Shown: positions 37,901-47,181 of the stretch, piece by piece
Layout: each line of letters begins with the position of its first letter
Position numbering within the stretch: position 1 is the first letter of the stretch
Source: Imbricaverruca yamaguchii
Lineage: Eukaryota > Arthropoda > Thecostraca > Neoverrucidae
NCBI GenBank assembly: GCA_034440575.1
Contig: JAOTOL010001435.1
Span: 644,001-708,000, forward strand
Direction: 5' to 3'
Length of the DNA: 64,000 nt
Translations under genes and position numbers: made by a program
The notes under the pieces: model-generated
The model's database searches: none
Seen by the model: the letters and a program-made list of their open reading frames with translations, nothing else
What the model was told of the DNA's origin: nothing

Positions 37901-40900
37901 GCTGCTTCGCAATCAGGTGTTTTTGTCTGATAACCCCTCCAGCAGGAGAGGCATCATGCTGCGTTGTTGTGGTCTCCAATGTGTTGAAGCTTTCATTTCG
38001 TTTTTGGCGTTTCTGTTTTCAGACGTTGCTAAGGTTGATACCAGAGAACGAAATGCGATAAGCAAAATGCAATCCACAATAAATATGTTCGTGGGTTTCC
38101 AGAATCTTTTATCCCTATGAACAACCGCTTACTTTTATTCTTTCGAATTCCATGCTTTGTCTTCGCCTTCATTCATCTTACCATGGCCGGTAAGTATGCG
38201 CGATGCTAACTTCGGCAGCCAGACTCTATTTGGTAATATTTGAGCTGCTTGAGTTGTCATGTTGAATGATCATGACCCGCTGCGTGAGCTATTTCATATC
38301 CTTCAACAAGGAAAGGTGTTCGAAAATGGTTTGATGCTTAATTAACATTTAATTCAAGGCTATTGCTCCCTAGATAACCATCCGAGACAGAAAAACCTAG
38401 CGAATTCTTGCATACCACTAGAGGGTAAAAACTCGTGGGCCAAACAAGTCAATTTTGCATTAGTGGAGCGCACCATCGAAATGAATGAGCAAAGTGACAT
38501 ATCATGGATTGATCAAAAACCAGTGGAGCGATTTTGGCCCCACCTATCCTGATAGAAACCACCGTTGTCAAAAATGTTAAACCAGGATAATTAATCACCC
38601 ATACCCCAACTACAATTCCGCTGGCCAGTAGGGATTGTCTGGTGGGGAGAGTGGGACAAGAGAGAAGGAGTTCAGCACATGAGATGGTCGACACTCAATG
38701 ATGGGCGGTGATGGACGCAATTTCAACTGCTATGATTACCCGTAACACTTTCCAACCTACCCCACCCCATCCCAACCGCGCTTTCCCAGCCTTTTCTAGC
38801 ACCACGATCAGCTAGGTTCACTCATGAACCCTTCCACCCTTCCTCTGACACATGGCGCGGCCCAAGGTTCCATCATCTGGCCAATCTTTTTCTCATCTTC
38901 ATCAACGACTGTCCTCTTTCCTCCCCATGGCCATCTATTATCCTATGCGATATTATCTTATGATATTATCCTATTATCCTATGCGAGAGATGTTTTGACT
39001 TCAGCTTGACACGGTGATTCATTTGAGATGAAGCATGACCGCATTCGTTCAGATCTGCATTTTAGTGTATGTTTTCACCCCGTGTATTGGGTGAGAATAT
39101 TGATGCACCCGGGAAATTTCCCCGGAAATGCAAATGTCATAGGTGAAGTTGCCGGCATGTCAAAATTCAGAGAAATTGCACGGGCCGGTCATATCGCACC
39201 CATTGGCCCCCACGCTAAAGCCTATGTGAAATAATGCATTGCGCAAATAACGATACCCAGCTTCTAGATCGTGTTCTACCCAACGTTACCGGCCTATCCA
39301 GCCTTAAGGCACCAGTCGAGGAGCCCACATATCATCTTCAAAATTAGTTTCAATCCAACAGCCTACGGACATAGCTCAAAACTAGGACACGGACACGAAC
39401 AAGACTACATTCACCATATTTGGCAACAAGGCGTCATTAAAAGGCAGTGCCCTTCTAGATTACTCTTTCAGATCCGATCATAACTCCACGTCCCACCGTT
39501 AAAATGTTAGGTGTCCTCCTCGACGTTAGCTGGGATTCTCACATATCCATGGTTGTGCGCAAATGCAGCGCCATTATATCATCCATGTGCAAATCTTGCC
39601 ATCATTTCACCACGGATGTCCTTAAGCTTTTCATCCAGATCCACGTTTTTCCTCGCATCCTTTATTGTACATCCCTCTGAGGCGAAGCCGCTCAGTGCCG
39701 TCTGCACCGCGTGCAAAAATGCATCAACTTTGTCGCGCGACTAGCCACCGGTGTGTGCCGCAACGAGCACGTGTGCCCTGCACTTGCTTCATTAGGATGG
39801 CTAAAGTTCGCAGAGATGGTCCGACAGCACAATTTCGTTCAGGTACACAGAGTCATGAGTCTTGAGCAATACCCGGAAGCTATTTGTGAGATGTTCCCCT
39901 GGCGGACACAAGGCTCGCAGAGGGAGACAAGAGCTGGGTCAGTCGGCGAGGTCATCTCACAAGACGTCGACTCACACAGACACAGCGAGGATTTTCATAC
40001 CGCGCCGCGGTCGCTTGGAACGGGCTACCACCCACCACCAGACAAACACCGAGTCGCTCCGCATTCATAAGTGCATTGGCGCAGAGTCGCTAGTTTTACT
40101 ATGCAAGCAAAACTACATAGAATGTAGTAGATATAGGTATAGTAAAACTATATAGGTGTACATAAGCTTTATGCTCTTGAGATTTTTCTGACGCAATTTT
40201 CTTTACCTGATGTGCTCACGTAACATTGTCTGGGTGCAGAATAGTCACCACGTGGAAGAGCCCCAATACATGAATTTGACTTTAAATTTGTCTTTGGTCT
40301 CGCTACATATAAGCGTTGCAAATGGATGGCTCGGACCGGGAGACCGACCGTTCTCCGAAGCGGAGGCAGCCGCGTACATCAGGTCAACGGCAGAGGCGGC
40401 ATCAGCGCGAGCAACAACAGAGGCGGGGGCAGTGGCAGGCCGACACGCCCACACCACCGGGCAGCCACGGGCACACCAGTGGCCGGTCACACCCACCAGT
40501 GGCCGGCCACGCCCACCAGTGGCCGGTCACGCCCACCAGTGGCCGGTCACACCCACCAGTGGCCGGCAACGCCCACCAGCGGCCGGCCACGCCCACCAGC
40601 GGCTGGTCACGCCCACCAGTTGCCGCGCACGCCCCAGCGGTCGACAACGGCCGCCGGCGGAGGCGGCAACGTCACCAGTCTCCGGTCCGCACTCGGCCTG
40701 CACATGGTGTGATCACGCCCACAGCACGAACCACTACTCAGCCATAGCTGTGCCCCCTTCTCCCGTGCCCGTCCTACAGATCGCAGGAATGTTGTCATGA
40801 GTAGCCTTTCTAAGTAAGCACAATAAGTACTTCACTATTCCTCCTAAGCAAAATGCGACCCTTCTCACTGCATGCGATTTGGAGGAAATTACTCGCGAAG

Positions 40901-41599
40901 ATCATGTTCTCAATTTACATCCTCACATTTTCACTTGAAGTACTACCAAGTAAATACTACAACAAACTACAATGGGTAGAATAGGGATATAAAATAAAGT
41001 GCATATCAGCAAGAACACCGCCACACAAACAGCTATCTTGCTCACCTTCCGAGTTAAGGACGGCTTGTAATAACAGGAAGTTACCTCCTTCCATGAGCGG
41101 CCTCTTGTATGGCCAAGTTCGATGAATTCAGGCACAGCCAGTATGGGCTCTATTGTGATCTGGCTCTGCTATGCTAGCTGAATGTTTGGCTTGTCCTGCC
41201 ATATTTCTGATGTCAAGGCAGCTTCCAAGCTGCTCCACCGGGGAATTGATGCATGTGTTTGTGCGTGTGTTCGGCGATATTCGATGCTCATCTTTTACCT
41301 CACGAAGAATGGTGTAGGAAGTTATTAATCCATAGTCAAAGACCACAGCATAGCTGTAAGCCAGTGTCGGCAAGGGCGCTGCACGTGAGAGGGGAAGCAG
41401 CAGAACATAAGGTTCCCATGCTGTCATCACAAGAGCATCATGCGGCGGTCAGCTGAGAGCGGCGGCGACGCGGTTCCAGCCAGTACTTGTATCTTTGCAA
41501 CGGAGGCATCTTTTTATGAAACCCTTTGCTTGGACAAAGAATGGGAGTGCCTTAGAAGGATTGCTGTGATGGACGCTGGTATACACCTAAAGATAAAAA

Positions 41600-41635
<36 letters not shown>

Positions 41636-44600
41636 TGTGTGTATATGCATGTGCATGTGTGCATGTGTGCGTGTGTGTGTGCGTGCGTGCGTGCGTATGT
41701 GTGCGTATGTGCTCGTGTATGTGTGTGTGTATAAATATACACACGACGAAAGCATCCTCCTAAGCATTGCAAGAAATCGTAATCTTCAGAAACTGTGATG
41801 AATGGGACAAGATGGATCGGATCGACAGTATGCTTTCCGTGCACACATGCGAGTAAATCCGTTCGGGCCTTGCCTTTGCTTGCAAAACAGAAAAACCACA
41901 ACCCAGTGTAGCTGTCAGACGATGCTTACTCCTAATGGTACTTCGCTTGGTTTAGCTTGTCTTGCTTCACTGGGATCACATGCCGAACTACGTTAGACTG
42001 CATTTGTACCGAAGCTGTCTTCTGGTTGCTGCAGTGTCACATTAGGTAGCGGCAAATCATATGCGCATATTCTCGGCATTGCTGGCCGCCGTCCCCCGCA
42101 TCTCAGTAGCTTGTACGGCTCGCTGATCGGCACAGCCAGCACAGCACAGCACAGCACAGCACAGCGGTGCCGGTGGCCAACCGACGTCTCCTCGTGACTT
42201 CCGCCGGCGCGGCCCGTTATATGGCACGGTCGGCGCCTATGGAGGTGCGAGGCACACAGCGCTCAAGCAATCGCTGTGGAGTCGTCGATGTGGGTGGAGT
42301 GCCGCGCTGCTCGGAGTGGAGGGAGTGCCGCGCTGCTCGGAGTGGAGGGAGTGTCACGCTGCTCGGAGTGGAGGGAGTGTCACGCTGCTCGGAGTGGAGG
42401 GAGTGCCGCGCTGCTCGGAATGGAGTTAGTGTCGCGATGCTCGGGGTGGAGGGAGTGTCGCGCTGCTCGAAATGGAGTTAGTGTCGCGATGCTCGGGGTG
42501 GAGGGAGTGTCGCGCTGCTCGGAGTGGAGTTAGTGTCGCGCTGCTCGGGGTGGAGGGAGTGTCGCGCTGCTCGGAATGGAGTTAGTGTCGCGATGCTCGG
42601 GGTGGAGGGAGTGTCGCGCTGCTCGGAATGGAGTTAGTGTCGCGATGCTCGGGGTGGAGGGAGTGTCGCGCTGCTCGGAGTGGAGGTAGTGTCGCGCTGC
42701 TCGGGGTGGAGGGAGTGTCGCGCTGCTCGGAATGGAGATAGTGTCGCGATGCTCGGGGTGGAGGGAGTGTCGCGCTGCTCGGAATGGAGTTAGTGTCGCG
42801 ATGCTCGGGGTGGAGGGAGTGTCGCGCTGCTCGGAGTGGAGGGAGTGTCGCGTTGCTCGGAGTGGGTGGAGTGTCGCGCTGCTCGGAGTGGAGGGAGTGT
42901 CGCGCTGCTCGGAGTGGAGGGAGTGTCGCGCTGCTCGGAGTGGAGGGAGTGTCGCGCTGCTCGGAGTGGAGGGTCACTTTCAGTGTACGTGGGTAGCCAG
43001 GCGTGTCTGGCTGCCGTCCGCTGGGGTTTGAAACTCCAGTTAATAGTAGTTCTTTCGAACCAAGTTACCGCAGTCCAGACGAGGTTTACACCTAGACTCC
43101 CACTTACGCCACAAGAAACTCTGGTGCTCCCAGCTGGAACGCGACTTCTCTACACCTTGGATGCAGTGGTGTAGCCAGGGGGACTGGGAAAGGGCAACCT
43201 CCCCATGGCTGGTCTGAGGGGCAGTTCAAGTAACCGCCTTGGGGGAACGCAAGAAATCCTTGGGCCAATGTGAAGGGCCCCGACCCGATTAATGGGGTTC
43301 CAGGCTGACGGAAAGGATCCAGGGCCGATGAAAAGGGCCTAGAATTAACGGAGGGTGTCTACGTTAGATATTAAGGGTTCTGAGCTTATAAAACGTGAAG
43401 GACTTCCAGATCGACGGAGGAGTCCGGGATCGTTGAAAGGGCCTCCGAGCTAACAGAGAGGGCTCTGAACCAACATGAACAGCCCATGGGCTGACGGAGG
43501 AGCTCCAACCGAAGAAAGAGCCCCTAAAGTGATGTAGGAGGAGCGGGCACTTGAAAAGGAGTCACCGGCCTGATAGAAAGGGCCCCTTGATCGTTACAGA
43601 GGGCCACTGATACGGCGGAGAGGGGATCTCCAGCTGCCGGAGAGGACCTCTGACCATCAGAAAGGATTTCGAGCCGATGTGAAGGACATGTGAGCCGAAG
43701 AACGGAGTCCGAGCGGTACATGGGCCCCTGGCTTGGGGATGAGGCCCAAACTATTGTTGAAAGAGGGGCCTCTTGCCGGACGAAGAGGCCCCTGAGCCGT
43801 GAAAGAGGCTCTCTGAGCCATCGGAGAGAGCCCCGGACCAGACGTGCAGGAACCCTTGGTCGACTTTGGCTGATAGGGAAGGGCCCAGAGCTGATAGCGG
43901 GTTTCAGGCCAGTGAAGAGGCCCCCGAGCTACGGAGACCCCTCGGACCAAGGAGGAGGGTTCCCGGTGCGATATAGCTTCTAAGCCCATGGAGTGCTTCT
44001 GGGCTGTTAAATGGGCCTGCACACTGACTGAGGGTACCTGAGCCCTCTAGTTTATAGAGATCTCCCAATAGAGAAGGCCCCTGCTGCAAATTTGACTCTA
44101 AAACGGAAACAATTCACGTAAATATCCAGGATGTCGCTCGGCCACACTATCATCTGCGCTGCGTCAAATGTTTAACGTCGTTCAACCTCATCATATTAAA
44201 AGACAACGACTCAAAACAAAATGCGACCAGAAGTCAACACCAAAAGTCACAAATTTTCATCTTATGCTACCTACATATTTCCCAGCTACCTGTGGTATGC
44301 CAATACATTTTCCGGATAACTCCACCCAGTCAACAGCATATCTCACGACACGGCTCCTCAACGAGAGAAGGGCACTAAACTCCAGGGGAACCAAGATGGA
44401 TAGCCTCCCTTGGTAAAATCCTGGATCTACCACTGCTGGGGCATAAGGAGGACGCCCGGCGGCCAGAAAAGGCTGGCTTGTTGTTGGCGTTTGACTGGGA
44501 CACAGCAGGACGAACAGGACCTCCAGGAGCCAAGCAGTAATGGTGAGAGTCAATCACAGAGTTGAAATGCTCCTGAGGTGATAGCTAGGCAGGGCTATTG

Positions 44601-46380
44601 AGGACTGATGAGCAAATAAAAGCCGAATATGACCATGAGGGATCAAGAGGAGAGGAGACCGGGAGGACTGAACTGGAGTGCCCTTGAGATTGGGAAAGGT
44701 CCCTCAGGGATGGCAGTCTGGGAGCTTGAGAGCTAAAATGAGTCCCCTTATGTTGGAACTTGTGAGAAATTCTAAGGGTCTGCCTCAGAACATATAATTT
44801 CCTTGAGACCAAGACAGCTGTCAATAACTGCGAAAGACCCCGGGCAGCTTCAGACGGAACCTGAGTGTTAGCAGAGCCCCCTGAGAGCTAAGGAGAGCCC
44901 TTAACCCACGCCGTCTCTCCGGTCAGATCCTCACACCCCGTCTCGGGGGGGGGGCGGATGGTAACCCCCCTCTAAAATCCAAACTAAGCGTCACACGAAA
45001 ACGAAAGAGGTGTCATCGGAACGCGCTCGACGAGTAGGGTTCGGATCAACTCCCTAAAATAGTTTTCCCCCAAAAGTGACGTCACCAGGGTGGCTAGATA
45101 TTCACTTTTCACGACTTGCATTATGATTTGGCTCTGGCGAGTTCATTTTGGGGATATATGAAAAACAAAGTTTATTTAGAATGAGAAAAGGACAGCGAAA
45201 TCAACGAGGACCATGAAATGTTTTGGCCCCCGAAAAATAACATTTTCATATTTTTGAAATTTGAAGTATACACATTATATATATATATATATGTATATAT
45301 ATATACACTCAGCAAGGAGAAAACAGCCAAAGTCATGCAAATATGTTACCAAACAGCATCAATAAATGCAGCTCACCGCCCTTTTCTGTCTGCGCATAAC
45401 GTGCACCCTTTTTATCCCGAGACTGTCAAAAATGTGAACAGTTTTGGGCTGGGGGCAGCGAGGACGATCTGAACCGAGCGCGCAGCGAATGAAGACGTTC
45501 AAAACGCTCCGCAGAACACTGAAAAAGTCGAAGTCTCGTCCTCGAAGCCCCCACGGTGCTAATCAGGAGAGTTGGAAGCAAAGTCGACAGCAGCTACAGC
45601 ATGTGTAATTAATTTGTTTAAAACAATACTAGGGAAAACACCATGCAAAATATTAAGTCATTAAAAAATCCCTGGAAACGACAAGATTGAACGAGCTGTG
45701 TTTGCAAGCTGGTCTTGTGGCGTGCGCATCACAAACGCTAACCTCATCAGCAACATTTGGTTCAGTGACGATACCTATTTTCTGCTAAATTGGGTATGCA
45801 TACCAAAAGTATTGATCTTAAGCAATCGCATCCCAGGTGCAGTGCTGCAAGAACATGTCATCCCATCAATGTTACTGTATGGTGCTCCTTCGACTCAAAA
45901 GTGGATCATCAGCCCCTTTTGATTCCAGAACTGCAGCGGCTCCACCATCACCATCAGCAAGGAGCGCTACGTCAAGGTGCTCAATCGTTCCTGGAACAGC
46001 GTCTGTAAGCACTACGGAGCACCCTAGAGCGTCCCAGGGCATCATGTGTTTCCAGCGAGATGATACCGGGCCCCACACATCCAGCGTAGCGTTTGAGTGA
46101 CTGGAACGACACTGGGAATACTTCATCAGCCGCAAAGCTGATGAATGAAGAGGACACAATCCCTGGCCGGTTCATTCTCCAGATTTGAAACATCTGGACG
46201 TCTTTCTATGGGACTGTCTCAGGCTACAGGTCTACCACTGAAATCCCTGAAGCCATCAAGAGCTCAAGCAGACGATATATCGTGAGGCAACAAAGAGCTC
46301 GGCAAACGCGTGCGCCCAGGTGATAAAGGTGACGATGCGCGCGGAGTTATGTGAGTCAAGAGAGACGGCGGCCACCTGGA

Positions 46381-46454
<74 letters not shown>

Positions 46455-47154
46455 CTATATATTATATAGAAATATATATAAATATATAAATGTAAATGCA
46501 TAAATATATATATATAAACATAAATACCTACATGCATATAAATATATATATCCCAGAAATCCGAGCAGCTTTGCATACGTGGGAGCGGCCTTCTTCTGAA
46601 GACCGCCTCTGGACGAAATCCTGGCTACGCCAGTGCTTCGCTGTAGGGATGGACTGTCTTTAAAAGCTTCGTTAGGTGCAGGGACGGACTGCTTTCCATC
46701 TCTTCCAGTCTCACATCGTCATGCATTATAATGAATGCACCTGGATTGCCCTTGCTAGCAAGCTGAAATTTTCAACGTTTGAATACTTTAAATACCTTAA
46801 TGCCAAGATATATGCTTACACATGCCTTACAATTTTTGAAGCTCATGATTCAGTGGGCTCGCCTGAATCCGGTTCTGTTTGACTTGTGCCATAGTTGGGC
46901 GACTAAATTACGGCGCAAATAGTGGTGCTCCAACAGTAGCCACTGGCATTTCCTATTGATTACTGGACACCGTGCGATCAACCACGCCAACAACGCGTAG
47001 CGCAAATAGTCATACGACGTATGGACGTACCGACACAACACAGCGGGAGCTTCGCGCAACGGTGTAGCAGGCGATCAGATGCATGCCAGACACCAAGCTG
47101 GTGCTCACCGTGCACGAGCGTCACCAACACCAGCGTGACACTGCGGCAGCTCAT
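25362..47154 (-). CDS. beat: beaten-path-like Ig protein gene, five exons seen, C-terminus missing
   Basis: Beat proteins are secreted or membrane-linked neuronal Ig proteins that bind Side-family receptors and steer motor axons. On the minus strand I join 47154-47109 (candidate signal peptide), 32528-32320, 29382-29247, 26482-26349 and 25587-25362. Every junction is GT/AG and the phases agree in series (1, 0, 1, 0, then 1 at the open end). About 250 residues result. Two Ig domains are each split by an intron, with the paired cysteines and tryptophans in place. After the second Ig domain the frame leaves through GTGAGT at 25361 with no recognised next exon. The four Ig exons are secure; the first exon is tentative. 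Which beat paralogue this is cannot be told. Confidence 0.8.
25588..25770. repeat. 28-bp minisatellite copying the exon acceptor
   Basis: On the minus strand units read CACACCTCAGGTGAACC. The real junction at 25588/25587 is CACACCTCAG|GTGGACC. Copies lie near 25616, 25697, 25725 and 25750, with a degenerate gap in between. Confidence 0.85.
26134..26348. repeat. 61-bp minisatellite copying the exon end and donor
   Basis: The landmark TTTGACCTGG occurs at 26143, 26204, 26265 and 26326. On the minus strand each unit includes CCCCAACGACC-type sequence then CAGGTAAGT or TAGGTGAGT, mirroring the real exon end CTCAACGACCAACAG|GTGAGT. Confidence 0.92.
26349..26482 (-). CDS. beat: beat-like exon: first half of Ig domain 2
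   Basis: 134 nt, phase 1 in and phase 0 out. Acceptor GTCGCCAG, donor GTGAGT. The split codon G|TT gives Val, so the join reads [14 protein letters not shown]. Then [13 protein letters not shown] (first Cys of Ig domain 2), [13 protein letters not shown] (core Trp). The pattern NCTS-S-PAA-L-WY-N is a strong beat signature. Confidence 0.92.
26700..28600 (-). mobile_element. Penelope-like element remnant flanked by inverted repeats
   Basis: Segments 26700-27120 and 28200-28600 are inverted copies of each other; for example ATCTTCAAGATACAGGAATG at the left matches, reversed, a CCTGGATCTTGAAGAT block at about 28551. The coding remnant between them reads on the minus strand. Penelope-like elements often have inverted or complex terminal repeats. 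The whole unit lies in the beat-like intron between 29247 and 26482. Confidence 0.75.
27190..28115 (-). pseudogene. Penelope-like RT 3' part plus GIY-YIG endonuclease, broken
   Basis: From 28115 down: [14 protein letters not shown], then [13 protein letters not shown] and [20 protein letters not shown], a degenerate form of the Penelope RT core end (T-LY-KPT, S-HP--K-S). After stops and frame breaks at about 27700-27550 comes a Cys-rich linker (CHTCCND, GKC), then [22 protein letters not shown]: the VY/YVG core and Arg of a GIY-YIG nuclease. A further frameshift near 27250 leads to [11 protein letters not shown], which holds the catalytic Glu position. The order RT, Cys motif, GIY-YIG is the endonuclease-bearing Penelope layout. 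Most of the RT is absent, so the copy is inactive. Confidence 0.82.
28958..29040. repeat. (TG)n microsatellite with CG interruptions
   Basis: About 80 bases of TGTGTG with TGCG variants. Confidence 0.97.
29247..29382 (-). CDS. beat: beat-like exon: second half of Ig domain 1
   Basis: 136 nt if the acceptor is GGGCAG (start 29382), or 130 nt if the next AG is used (start 29376); both keep phase 0. Donor G|GTGAGG, phase 1 out. Encodes [19 protein letters not shown], then [16 protein letters not shown] and HLAVV. The G-YDCE-(A/S)-EAP pattern with the second Cys of Ig domain 1 is characteristic of beat proteins. No minisatellite touches this exon. Confidence 0.9.
29697..29802. repeat. 13-bp minisatellite, 8 copies
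   Basis: Perfect units of aggagcctgcggc. In the beat-like intron, about 315 bases upstream of the 29.3 kb exon. Confidence 0.97.
29803..31419. other. intronic stretch, no exon recognised
   Basis: A GC-rich patch at 30090-30340 contains a 46-codon plus-strand frame starting [12 protein letters not shown] and an imperfect duplication of ggcaacacactc. I do not recognise it. At 30950-31050 a GGGGGATGTCCCCC palindrome next to CCCCCTAGTGG resembles a transposon terminus. Confidence 0.4.
31420..31950 (+). mobile_element. dispersed repeat D1, copy 2
   Basis: Colinear with 9595-10195 in the same orientation. It lies in the beat-like intron between the 32.3 and 29.4 kb exons. Confidence 0.65.
32320..32528 (-). 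CDS. beat: beat-like exon: first half of Ig domain 1
   Basis: 209 nt, phase 1 in and phase 0 out. Acceptor CTGGCCGACAG|TGTCGG, donor GTGAGT after GTTGAC. Encodes [19 protein letters not shown], then [41 protein letters not shown]. The series C-F-L-------VY-V-WY--G-EF-R--P and the Gly-Val-x-Val-Asp end match the beat first Ig domain. A nearer AG at 32513 would give a different phase; the 32528 site is preferred because it fits the phase-1 signal exon. Frame use beyond the donor quickly loses similarity. Confidence 0.88.
32521..32705. repeat. 61-bp minisatellite, 3 copies, containing the exon acceptor
   Basis: Units starting at 32522, 32583 and 32644 share accgacactgtcggccagac. On the minus strand each contains CTGGCCGACAG|TGTCGGT, identical to the real acceptor region of the first Ig exon. 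Confidence 0.93.
32706..35822. repeat. 95-bp minisatellite, about 33 copies
   Basis: A near-identical unit contains atgtcgggactggaggctgg and gctgctcccgacaccagcca. Three units, near 33010, 33570 and 35745, are about 12 bases shorter through loss of the CCGGGCGTCA segment. Some units differ by single bases such as GTACTGC for GTGCTGC. The period is not a multiple of three, so the repeated 92-codon frames are artefacts. It lies in the first beat-like intron just outside the Ig exon. Confidence 0.98.
35823..38819. other. intronic stretch with one diverged 95-bp unit
   Basis: At 36424-36500 GACGTCCGATCCAGTCGTGG and the bases after it align with the 95-bp unit at clearly lower identity. A short (GAGACT)n tract lies at 37556-37625 and TA runs at about 37506. 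No exon recognised. Confidence 0.5.
38820..40115 (+). pseudogene. degenerate jockey-superfamily LINE reverse transcriptase
   Basis: Broken frames on the plus strand show [15 protein letters not shown] (from the PQGS-LGP-LF motif) near 38850, then [14 protein letters not shown] in another frame. Further on come [16 protein letters not shown] and [16 protein letters not shown] at 39500-39600, then [25 protein letters not shown] near 39710-39790 and SLGW, the usual C-terminal LINE region. At least four frameshifts or stops. An unrelated segment may be inserted at about 39000-39240. Lies in the first beat-like intron. Confidence 0.7.
40476..40635. repeat. 20-bp minisatellite, about 8 copies
   Basis: Units of gtggccggtcacgcccacca with CG/TG variants. 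Flanking GC-rich DNA at 40320-40700 is open in several frames, but no protein family is recognised. Confidence 0.95.
40636..42296. other. intronic stretch with microsatellites
   Basis: (TA)n at 41603-41630 runs into a GT/GC-rich tract to about 41735. A five-unit CACAG tract lies at 42133-42164. GC-rich DNA at 42160-42300 has no recognised exon. Confidence 0.5.
42297..42975. repeat. 26-bp minisatellite with a 52-bp higher-order period
   Basis: Basic unit gctgctcggagtggagggag plus 6 bases, about 26 copies. In the middle of the array two unit types alternate: one with ggaatggagttagtgtcgcga and one with ggggtggagggagtgtcgcgc. This gives a 52-base second-order repeat, while both edges are monotypic. 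Confidence 0.95.
43164..44435. mobile_element. candidate hAT-like MITE filled with a degenerate array
   Basis: The left end CAGTGGTGTAGCCAGG and the reverse-complemented right end CAGTGGTAGATCCAGG match at 13 of 16 bases. CAGTGGCG-type ends are common in hAT elements. An 8-base target duplication is not convincing (cttggatg versus ctggggca). The interior to about 44060 is an eroded tandem array of GGGCC and GAGC motifs; the next 350 bases are unique-looking. Confidence 0.5.
44901..45265 (+). mobile_element. TTAA element (piggyBac-like MITE), copy 3, right-truncated
   Basis: Begins TTAACCCACGCCGTC and follows the other copies for about 360 bases, then stops at an AT-rich tract and a TA microsatellite (45277-45305). 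The 300 or so bases preceding the copy belong to the degenerate GAGC/GGGCC texture. Confidence 0.75.
45690..46320 (+). pseudogene. mariner/Tc1-like transposase pseudogene
   Basis: Successive frames give [13 protein letters not shown] (first catalytic Asp, from FSDE--F), then [10 protein letters not shown], then [18 protein letters not shown], then [14 protein letters not shown] (second Asp, from FQQDGA--HT), FISRKADE, and [21 protein letters not shown] (third acidic residue, from SPDL-PLDFFLWG). The order and spacing are those of an IS630/Tc1/mariner DDE transposase, with about 39 residues between the second and third acids. Several stops and frameshifts make it non-functional. It lies in the first beat-like intron. 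Confidence 0.8.
46381..46560. repeat. (TA)n microsatellite and AT-rich flank
   Basis: About 60 bases of TA followed by imperfect TATAAATA sequence. Confidence 0.95.
46586..46612 (-). repeat. isolated hAT-like terminus
   Basis: On the minus strand CACTGGCGTAGCCAGGATTT, nearly the same as the motif at 5516 and the MITE ends at 43.2-44.4 kb. No partner end nearby. The rest of 46613-47108 shows no feature. Confidence 0.45.
47109..47154 (-). CDS. beat: candidate signal-peptide exon of the beat-like gene
   Basis: 46 nt: ATG in a good start context (GCCATGA), encoding [15 protein letters not shown], then phase 1 and the donor G|GTGAGC. The peptide has a basic residue followed by a hydrophobic run, as in a short signal peptide. 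Joined to the acceptor at 32528 it continues [13 protein letters not shown], which fits the secreted beat N-terminus. Phase and strand both match. The 14.6 kb intron and the brevity of the exon mean chance cannot be excluded. Confidence 0.45.
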
Positions 47155-47181
47155 GGCGTGACGGTGGAGGCGCCGGTCGGA

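Noticed and set aside
37683..37979. 98-codon minus-strand frame with a [15 protein letters not shown] segment
   Set aside because: Looked faintly transposon-like, but no diagnostic motif or repeated copy could be found in the window.
44375..44557. Hydrophobic peptide ([13 protein letters not shown]) considered as the beat signal peptide
   Set aside because: No ATG (the frame begins at TTG after an in-frame TGA), and it overlaps the end of the hAT-like MITE; the 47.1 kb exon fits better.
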